Origin: Molanna angustata
Lineage: Eukaryota > Arthropoda > Insecta > Trichoptera > Molannidae
Reading direction: 5' to 3'
Length of the DNA: 64,000 bases
Assembly: GCA_963576475.1 (NCBI GenBank)
Contig: OY754982.1
Location: 22,804,336 to 22,868,335, forward strand
The notes below the pieces were generated by a model, which made no database searches, was not told the DNA's origin, and saw only the letters and a program-made list of their open reading frames with translations. Positions 56,351 through 64,000 of this stretch are shown in pieces (position 1 is the stretch's first letter; the number at the start of each line of letters is the position of its first letter). The position numbers were made by a program, and so were the translations under genes.

Positions 56351-57317
56351 TTCACCAAGGCAAAAAGCACTCTCTCTAGGATGAATTGACATTAAACAAA
56401 AAAAAGAATATGGGGGAAATAAAAAGTGATATAATGACATGATGTATAAAATAAAATAAAGGAGGAGAGGTAGGAAATTAGGAAAAATGTCATCACTGTT
56501 GTAGGTCGTGTAACACTCTTAATACATCATTTTAATACGTCTGTATTGATACTTTACTTATCGCATCGCATGTAATGTGAGCTATACGGCTTCACTCAAC
56601 TTCCCTCAGCCTTCAGTCTTCAAGTCTTCCTCCTCCTGCTTGTCTTGCTCTTTAGATGATTTTAGCGTGCGGTCTTTGAGGCTGGCGTGAGTCACGCGTT
56701 ATAATAATATGATCTCATTATAACGAGTGCACATATAAACGCACACAGGAACGGCTTATCGTGTGTGCTGTTTACGACGCGACGTTGGATGATTGCATGC
56801 TATCAACTATCACTTCTGCTCAACATAATATATTATATTATGGAGTTCCCATAATGAAGCACAAGCTCCCTCTTGCGACGACCGTCTAGTTAACGTTGTT
56901 TTACATTCCAATTTATATAATAATGATTTTTATAGAGCACTTCTTCAACCATGTTGGAATGAAAACTAGTTCACGTTCTTCTGCTGGTGGCAGATTTGTC
57001 CTATTTGTTATAGAAACTATACGTCTGTTGTAATTAGGTTTCTTTCTCTTTAAAGAAGGTCAATCGTGAACAAATGATGTGATAAAGCATTCAATGGAGA
57101 TTTTTAATTAATTTCTGAATTATCCGATTTTCTCAAAACTTCTGAAACAAGACATCTGTAATGAATTCTTAGCTCGAACTATTTTATTGAAACCCCATAA
57201 ATGTTCGTAATAATAATCCCTGCAATGAACTCCAAGCAGTTTCCTCGTTGGCCGGATTCTAATATTCCGGATCCTAGTTCTAGTATTTTAATATTTTATC
57301 GAATAATTAACAATTAA
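56351..57317. other. Non-coding stretch, a GC-richer part at 56580-56780
   Basis: The GC-richer part contains cctcagccttcag, tcctcctcctgc and several CGs; it could be regulatory but carries no recognisable gene. Confidence 0.4.
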
Positions 57318-57830
57318 AGAAAGATTTTATTTATTTAACATATTACGTTCCAAAAAGATTGCAATCTTGTGCTTGATAAGGGAATCACTTACACTGACAA
57401 ATAAAAAATATCAAATATAAAACAATCAAATCAAAGTCATACATAAACAAATAAAACAATCATTAAAAAAATGAAATATAAGGAATACGGACAATTTAAA
57501 CATATCAAACACATTCAAATAAAAAAGGAATCACAGGCAATTGAAACAAATCACCAACAGATCAAAAACAACCAATTTAGAGTGTTGATGCAATTTTAAT
57601 ATTTGTTTAAACTATTTATATTCAATTATCTGCTTTAATTCATTTGGGAGGCAATTGAAACATTTTATTCCCAAATAAATGTAGTTGTTTTGTATTGGTC
57701 TTATATTACATTTGGGTATTTTAAAATCGTTTTGGAATCGTAGAGACTTATTTTTTTCAAATTTTTGTAAAAAATTATCTTTGAAAATTTGCAAAATGGA
57801 CACTTTTTTATGAATATCATCTACTTTGGG
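57318..57830 (-). pseudogene. Non-LTR retrotransposon 3' end (RT C-terminus and UTR)
   Basis: The 63-codon minus frame at 57612-57803 (FQNDFKIPKCNIRPIQ, IKCFNCLPNELKQI) resembles the last part of the RT protein at 60838-62382 (VPNCKTRKTQ, RTFNSLTNHLKNI). A ~290-bp UTR and an aaataaa tail follow to 57318. 5'-truncated. Confidence 0.65.
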
Positions 57831-58672
57831 TACTTTAAATATATCAAATAGTAATTAATAATTTTCCGGTATAATAGTTTTATTAGTTTAAGTGGGGTCA
57901 CCACTGTAGAATTTAAGACGAAACCTCTATGTGGAAATGGAATTAAATGCGTGTTCTGTTTCTAGTTGTTTTTTCATAGCCACAAGAGAACTATATCAGA
58001 CTTGTCATAATCAGAGTATAATGAAGGGTAGCACGAGATGATTCCTCATAGCCCCACATTATTGAATTTTATTTTAAATTGCTTTTAGGGAAACGAATAG
58101 GTAAATTATGAATTATATGTATTGTATCAGTTTATTTAGAGCCATGGTATAAGTATAAATGTTTTGCTTGTACCCACCACGAGCAATGTTTGTTACATCG
58201 TTTAATATAGAATTATCAATGATGTTAAATTTCTCGTTTGGTTTGTGGTGTGAATGTGGTCAGTTGACACTGTTGATTGTATCGTATTTCTGCGATTGAT
58301 CTGTTCTCGGTCTTTACCCTCATTCATGTTGCCTCACTCATATATATGTTAAGTGATATTCATTTTGTACAACAATAGATAAGCTGTGCAGAGAACAATT
58401 ATTAAAGCATCCGAAATTCACACAAGCATTCGTCGACCATGCTCCATTGCGATAAATCGTTGGAATCATGATTTGCGAACGTCCTTGAAAAACTTAAAGG
58501 CTGGAATCACGGGTTAGTTCAATAAATGTATTTTGATAGTCAAAACTTTTTTCTTATTTAATAAATTAATCATTAATGCCGAGTATGATTTTAAGATTTT
58601 TTTAATCTACTTCATCTTCTCCAATATTGGCGTTTCAAACGAAAAGAGACTTCTGCTGTTTTATGATTTATT
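57831..58672. other. Non-coding stretch, no gene seen
   Basis: AT-rich; nothing recognised. Confidence 0.45.
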
Positions 58673-58800
58673 TTATTTATTAATTTAAGATTTGGTACAC
58701 GGTTAACATACAATATACATAAACATAATATCAATTATAATAAATCAACCATACACACAAAAATCCCACAAGGCACAGCCTGTCCGTGGGTATAGGTACC
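58673..58800 (-). mobile_element. 3'-UTR remnant related to the element at 60718-63450
   Basis: Minus reading: tatacccacggacaggctg, tgccttgtgggatttttgtg and an aaataaaataaa tail, similar to 63278-63440 (tatacccacacacaggcattg, cctttgtgggaattttgg). Dead-on-arrival insertion without coding sequence. Confidence 0.7.
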
Positions 58801-58847
58801 AATTTAAAAAAAGTCAAAATTATTTGGTAATAACATAAAGCCGACCG

Positions 58848-59030
58848 CCGTGGCACAGTTGGTAAGCCGTTCGGTTTCTGTGCAGGCGTCCTGGGTTCGA
58901 TTCCCAGCAGAGGAGAAATTTATTTAAATTCATTTCTCACGCAAATATTGCTTCTCTGGGCTGGAAACACAGGTTAGTTGGAAGAAATTGCCATACGGCA
59001 ATAAACTCGCCACTTGCGCAGGGCTTATTA
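58848..59030 (+). mobile_element. tRNA-derived SINE, family A
   Basis: gccgtggcacagttggtaag (A box), gcaggcgtcctgggttcgattcc (B box GGTTCGATTCC) and a body (tctgggctggaaacacaggt, caataaactcgccacttgc). Best-preserved copy of the family; partial copies at 15527 and, inverted, at 63635-63752. Pol III-type promoter is intact. Confidence 0.88.
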
Positions 59031-59339
59031 AAAGAAAATAAAGCAAAGTGCTAAGACAAGAAACATGTACAAAAAATATAAAGAAGACAACTTAGATATA
59101 AAAACATACATACACATTATTATATACAAAACATCAATAAGTATATACCTATATGAATCAGCAGACTGACAGCGGTCCTACCAAATATTATACCCGCAGT
59201 CGACAGCAACAATACTTGTCAAGTACAAGGATATGCATATTCTGATTTACTATATTCTAATGTCGTTTGTCACAACAGTTTAGTCTGTTGTTATTTTAGG
59301 TGTAGACAAAATGTAAGACTAATAAATTTGTTGTTCTCG
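59031..59339. other. Non-coding spacer
   Basis: AT-rich; nothing recognised. Confidence 0.45.
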
Positions 59340-59959
59340 TTCTTCACAATCACATCAGTCAGACCTGGTGACGACACGACATAGTGCACACGTTACAGAA
59401 TACATACATACGTGGGAACGATTCAAGTACAGTTTTTTTTAATTGTCAGTAGACTACCTATTACAGTACAGCGTGTGATCGTTTCAAACGATACGAGATC
59501 TGTTTTCCTCGTTCACATCTGGTGTAATTTCATATTTATCACCCACGATCGTTGCTGTGTGTCATGTTGTGTTTTGTGAATAAGGGGCGCGTTGTATACG
59601 ATGACTTGTTTTGTTGTATCGGTGCGGTGTTTGGATTGCGTCACTCGGCGTGAAATGTCACGATTATTTATAGAGAGAGTTTACCTGTCAGTTCCAATAT
59701 TATTAATGTCAGCCGAGAATGTGGCTCATTACGGAACGCGTTTTTTTCATGCCGTGACCTTATCGCTCCGCTGGGATTAACTACAAACAAACCGGGCACG
59801 TGTAGACGTCTTCAAAGTTGTTTTTTTTATAACTGCTTTTTCTTTTCCTGGAACTCCTAAAGCGGATTACTTTTGTTTCGGATTGGGATAGGTAACGCGG
59901 TACGAACTTTGGTTTAGTATCTATTACGTATTTTGTCGTGTTGGCATTTCATTATGAAG
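59340..59959 (+). promoter_or_regulatory. Candidate promoter and first exon of a gene to the right
   Basis: This stretch has more CG dinucleotides than its neighbours (ggggcgcgttg, ggtgcggtg, gcgtcactcggcg) and ends tttcattATGAAG|gtaggt, an ATG two codons before a consensus 5' splice site (donor at 59960). That fits a 5' exon whose coding part continues downstream. No second exon is recognised before the window's non-LTR element. The 62-codon frame at 59592-59780 has no family features. Confidence 0.35.
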
Positions 59960-60717
59960 GTAGGTATTGTTTTCTTTTTTTGAAGTAGGTATTATTGTAA
60001 GCAATTTATTTTCACGTTTCAACTTTGTACTTGTTTTATACACTTCGGATTTTATTTCTTTTGAAGTGATGTATTTACTTATGATGATGTATGTATTTAA
60101 GTGTTTTTATAATGTCTTCTGAATACTTTGATGTTTTATTTACAAATAAAATAGAATATTATACAACTTTCCTACATTTTTTTTAAATATTATATGTCAA
60201 AATAATCCAAATATAGTTTGTCGAGAGTAGATTGTAGATAAATCTTGGTACATCTTATCGGTTGGGTTATAAATTAAGAGTTGATTGACCCAATGGCTTA
60301 GTACTTTATAAATAGGTAGAATATCTACTAAGAGTGAAATGTATGCCGGTGACCTTTAGATGAGACGGGATTGTGGTAGAGAGTGGAATGTATCCCATTA
60401 CTCTAGCCTCCAGCCTCTGGCCTCTCTCCACCTCCATCTCTCTAACGATAGTAAAGCTTATAAGTAACCACGAGTCACGCAACGTGTACGTGTGTATATA
60501 AATCTCATCCTGAGTTTGTATCCGACCAAGGAATTTTCTATTTCCATGTATAATACATTAGAAACATAGACCATCAAACGAGTATTTTTCTTCTTCATTG
60601 GTTATCTTCTTGGTACTTATAAAGAAAAACATTCTCTCTTTCAAATTCTGTCTTTTTATTTCATTTATATTTATCGATTATTATCCTCGTTCTCTATTAT
60701 TGTCACTTCTCCGATGA
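59960..60717. other. Non-coding stretch, possible intron
   Basis: AT-rich; no exon or repeat family recognised. 60405-60440 is C/T-rich. Confidence 0.4.
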
Positions 60718-62382
60718 ATTGTTCTAATATTACATTACAACATTATCTCTCCACAAGTTTGCATACAGACAAATTCAAGAACTAATAATACAGGCGTACC
60801 AAAGCTGACAAAATTTTATAATATCACAGAAAATGACGTGCTGTCGACAATAAATGAACTAAAATCAAATACAGCTGCAGGTATAGATAATGTAAGTGTA
60901 GAAACTCTCAAATCAATAAAACAATATATAGCTGCACCAATTAAATATATAATAAATTTATCTTTGGATAAAGCAATTTTTCCAGATACACTAAAGGTAT
61001 CCAGCATAACACCAATACATAAGGGCGGCTCCCCATTTTTGGTTAATAATTACAGACCTATTGCCCTCATTCCGCAAATAGCAAAAATTTTTGAAAAAAT
61101 CATTAAAACACAATTAATGCGATACCTGGAAAAATACAATAAACTATCTAATAATCAATTTGGGTTTAGGTCAAATTTGGGGACTGAAGACGCATTATTT
61201 ACACTAACAAAATACATAAATGAAAAACTGGATACTGGAAAGAAAGCACTAACAATATTTTTGGATCTAAGAAAGGCATTTGACACTGTTAACCACAATA
61301 TCCTTTTCCAACGAATGACTAAAATGGGTATAGAAGGCAGGTGTCTCTCTCTAATGCAGAGCTATCTAAATAAAAGGGTACAAAAAACCAAGATTGAAAA
61401 CACTTATAGCTCGCAGCTTGAAGTCATCCATGGCGTTCCGCAAGGAACAGTTCTCGGACCGACCCTGTTTTTAGTTTATATAAATGACCTTTGTAACGCA
61501 AACATCCCCGGTGAATTGTATTCATTTGCTGATGACACATCAATTACTGTAAGTGGTCAAACTTGGCCAGAAACTTATGAAAAAGCAGACAGGTGTTTAA
61601 GACATGTAAAATCTTGGCTTGATAAAAGTTTACTGACTCTAAATTGTGAAAAAACATTTTACATGCCATTTTATAGTACTCAAAGAACTGCGCCTAACTG
61701 TGACGACTCTCTCGCCATGCGATTTCATAGTTTAAACTGTAATAACGATTGCTATACATGTGCAGAAGTGAAAAAAGTGAATCATACAAAATATTTAGGG
61801 ATCATTATTGATTCACATTTAAGATGGGATATGCATGTCGATTACCTTTCAAAAAAAATAAGATATCTAGTTTATGTTTTTAAGAGGATGGAAGGTATTG
61901 TCAAAACTGATATTATCAAAATGACTTACCATAGCTTAGTACAATCTCTTTTATCTTATGGTATAATTGCTTGGGGAGGAGCTTTGAGTTGCTACACAAG
62001 GCCCCTAGAGATTCTTCAAAAGACAATTATTAAAAATATATATCGAAAACCATTAAGGTATCCTACATTACAACTCTTTGAAGATTCCAAACTTTTTGAC
62101 TTAAGAAAACTCTACCTATTACAGTGTCTAAAATACATACATAAAAGGTCTCATCTTTTTCAAATAAAAACGCAGAATAGAGTCAGTCAACGGCTAAATC
62201 ATGTGTATAATGTCCCAAATTGCAAAACAAGAAAGACTCAAAGACATGCTATGTTTGTGGCTCCAAGAACATTCAATAGTTTAACAAATCATCTGAAAAA
62301 TATAAAAAGTCATTTGTCATATGTTAAACAAATAAAATGTTGGTTAAGAGATAAATGTGAAGTACAGAAAATATTGTTATAA
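60718..62382 (+). CDS. Non-LTR retrotransposon reverse transcriptase, intact RT frame, 5'-truncated
   Basis: The frame is open from 60718, but RT homology starts near 60790 (FYNITENDVLSTINELK). No true ATG start is implied; the GTG at 60838 is internal. RT motifs in order: AAGIDNVS, IFPDTLKVSSITPIHKGG, NNYRPIALIP, NQFGFR, TIFLDLRKAFDTVNHNIL, GVPQGTVLGPTLFLVYINDL, SFADDTSI (catalytic), TKYLGIIIDSHLRW, then a thumb-like region and YGIIAWGG. No stop or frameshift within 514 codons. The upstream apurinic-type endonuclease and ORF1 are absent, so this copy cannot move alone. The type is Jockey/CR1-like. It is the youngest-looking non-LTR copy in the window. Confidence 0.92.
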   Translation: MVLILHYNIISPQVCIQTNSRTNNTGVPKLTKFYNITENDVLSTINELKSNTAAGIDNVSVETLKSIKQYIAAPIKYIINLSLDKAIFPDTLKVSSITPIHKGGSPFLVNNYRPIALIPQIAKIFEKIIKTQLMRYLEKYNKLSNNQFGFRSNLGTEDALFTLTKYINEKLDTGKKALTIFLDLRKAFDTVNHNILFQRMTKMGIEGRCLSLMQSYLNKRVQKTKIENTYSSQLEVIHGVPQGTVLGPTLFLVYINDLCNANIPGELYSFADDTSITVSGQTWPETYEKADRCLRHVKSWLDKSLLTLNCEKTFYMPFYSTQRTAPNCDDSLAMRFHSLNCNNDCYTCAEVKKVNHTKYLGIIIDSHLRWDMHVDYLSKKIRYLVYVFKRMEGIVKTDIIKMTYHSLVQSLLSYGIIAWGGALSCYTRPLEILQKTIIKNIYRKPLRYPTLQLFEDSKLFDLRKLYLLQCLKYIHKRSHLFQIKTQNRVSQRLNHVYNVPNCKTRKTQRHAMFVAPRTFNSLTNHLKNIKSHLSYVKQIKCWLRDKCEVQKILL

Positions 62383-63450
62383 TTTTTATATGAAATTTAT
62401 ATGCATATTTTTTTTATCTATATCTAAAAATATTGTTTTACATGTTAATTTAAAGTGATTTTTTTTCCTCTCTTTATTTGTGAATTCTTATTATGATATA
62501 TTTTCCTCCTTATAGTATTTTTATTTTGTTATATCATTCTACTACCTCATATGTTATTATTATTATTTATTAATTTTTTTTTTTAACTGTTTTTTAGTTC
62601 AAAACACCTACGTATTTTTTTCTTTTCCTCTGTATTTTTATTTTGTTTTTTCTACTTCTTTTTTACTTGTTTCTTTTAATTAATTAATATTTCATAAAGT
62701 TATGATACATTTTTATTTACTTTCTATATTTTTATTTATTGATTTTTGTGTATTGTTATCCGATATATGTGTGTATTTTTATATTTTCATGAACATATAA
62801 TTTGTTATTTTATTTAAGTATCTGTTTGTATGATTTTTACGAGTTTATTGGGTGAACGGGGAATAAATGTATTTGACTGCAACATACATAGTTTAGAACC
62901 GAGCAACAGCTGACGTTGCTTATTGTTGTGAGTCGCCTGATACATTTGTGGGTAGACTGTATTCATGGTGTTGTGGCCAGTACATTTTTGCCTCGTTCAA
63001 TGTACCTGTTTTTATTTTATTGCATTATTTAGCATTTATTTTATTGCATATAATTTTTTAATCTGGTTCACTTCACTCTTGTTATAATTCATAATATTTT
63101 AGATACATTTAATTTTTTTCATTTGTTATGGGCACGTACATATTATATAAAGAATATATTTGTTCATAATAATATCAACTGTAAATATATTTCTTCTTTT
63201 TCACTTTTTAATATTTTATATTATACATATGTTTATATTAAGTAGATATAAAAATCTATTTTTTTATATTTATATTGTATACCCACACACAGGCATTGCC
63301 TTTGTGGGAATTTTGGTATTCAGTAATTGTTATTTGTAATTTTCTTTGAATTTTTTTTGTATTTTTTTCTGTTGTTTATTTAATTTTGTAAAATGTGCCA
63401 AAATTAAAATAAATAAATAAATAAATAAATAAATAAAATAAATAAAATAG
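62383..63450 (+). mobile_element. 3' UTR and (AAAT)n tail of the non-LTR element
   Basis: About 1 kb of AT-rich UTR with a conserved 'tatacccacacacaggcattg' near its end (also at 58780) and a tail of aaataaataaat repeats at 63406-63450. No further frame. Confidence 0.8.
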
Positions 63451-63634
63451 TGATATCCATGACAGTCAATATGCTTTCACATGTAAATTCATCTTTTGCA
63501 CCGTGGTGCCGAGATTATAAATCCTGTTTATAAGAAGATTGTGCGAAGGGACAGATACAGATCACCATATAGGTACTTTACTGGTAGAAATGACAATTGT
63601 GAATCTTCACTGATAATAATAATGAAAACTTTCT
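63451..63634. other. Spacer between element tails
   Basis: Short, nothing recognised. Confidence 0.4.
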
Positions 63635-63752
63635 TGTACTCTGTGCAAGTGGCGAGTTTATTTCTATATGTCAATTTATTCCAATTAACCAGAGTTTTCA
63701 GCCCAAAAAAAACAATATTATTTGCATGAGAAATAAATTTCTCATGCTAATT
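63635..63752 (-). mobile_element. SINE family A, 3' part only
   Basis: Minus reading: gagaaatttatttctcatgc, ttttgggctgaaaactctgg, aaataaactcgccacttgc. It matches the body of 58911-59010. The tRNA head is missing. Confidence 0.8.
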
Positions 63753-63894
63753 ATCGTGATTTTTTTTACACTTCTATCCGAGGTCGGCGTTTCTTGTTCT
63801 CAGTCGCCATGATCTACAGTTCTGGGTTATCTCCCGTGGTACACCTTGCGCCGTTACGCATCAGCTCCTCAAAAGCAGATCACCATGTTGCTGG

Positions 63895-64000
63895 TGATCA
63901 AAATGGTGGTCTTAAAAGGAATATTTAGTACACTATTAACGAAGTAGGTGTTCTCCCTTCGCATGACGTGGCTATACCATCGTTGTCTGCTCACTTTCAA
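63895..64000 (-). pseudogene. Non-LTR retrotransposon RT C-terminal scrap, runs off the window
   Basis: From the right edge, minus reading KVSRQRWYSHVMRRENT matches the 'RLRWYGHVMR' motif near the end of RTE/CR1-type RT proteins. The rest lies beyond 64000 or has decayed. Confidence 0.6.

Overview
The window is non-coding-rich, AT-rich eukaryotic DNA from an insect, most likely a moth or butterfly. That placement is inferred, not proven. It rests on GT-AG introns, a MADF-BESS gene, tRNA-headed SINEs, dispersed repeats with a 'cggggtaggcagag' core and frequent 'gtaggtacctac' words, which I associate with Lepidoptera. There is no sign of bacterial operons, CRISPR arrays or plasmid genes. Most of the window is transposon, satellite and relic.

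The centrepiece is a Ty3/Gypsy-type LTR retrotransposon at 16348-21661. It has two 215-bp TG...CA LTRs that differ at one base, a 4-bp ATAT target duplication, a tRNA-Leu-like primer site and a polypurine tract. Gag starts with a SAP-like motif and ends with a CCHC knuckle. Pol has retropepsin, RT and integrase. Past the integrase GPY/F region, the same reading frame continues into a macro domain of the TARG1/OARD1 kind, with the catalytic Lys and Asp in place, and then a CCCH zinc finger that ends 11 bases before the 3' LTR. The element is broken in several places (two in-frame TGA stops, an RT-RNase H deletion, an integrase frameshift), although its LTRs are almost identical.

Host genes are few. 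A two-exon MADF-BESS transcription-factor-like gene lies on the minus strand at 14219-15440. The last three exons of an unrecognised spliced gene lie on the minus strand at 24825-25412. Possible first exons or promoters are seen at 47499-47720 (minus) and 59340-59959 (plus).

Layout: 1-1230, 90-bp satellite with a nested MITE; 1.3-6 kb, fold-back elements plus Penelope-like and Tc1 relics; 7.1-9 kb, a giant AT microsatellite, 5S rRNA relics and a dead non-LTR element; 10-13.2 kb, MITEs; 14-15.5 kb, MADF-BESS gene; 16.3-21.7 kb, Gypsy element; 23.3-24.4 kb, a 112/224-bp satellite; 24.8-25.4 kb, spliced gene; 26.6-34.1 kb, two copies of a 3-3.6 kb composite repeat around two non-LTR relics; 34.2-38.6 kb, a 4.4-kb satellite of 42/24/40-bp units; 38.8-60 kb, SINEs, MITEs, three copies of a TIR family and several non-LTR 3' ends; 60.7-63.5 kb, a 5'-truncated non-LTR element with an intact 514-codon RT frame; and SINE and RT tails to the end.
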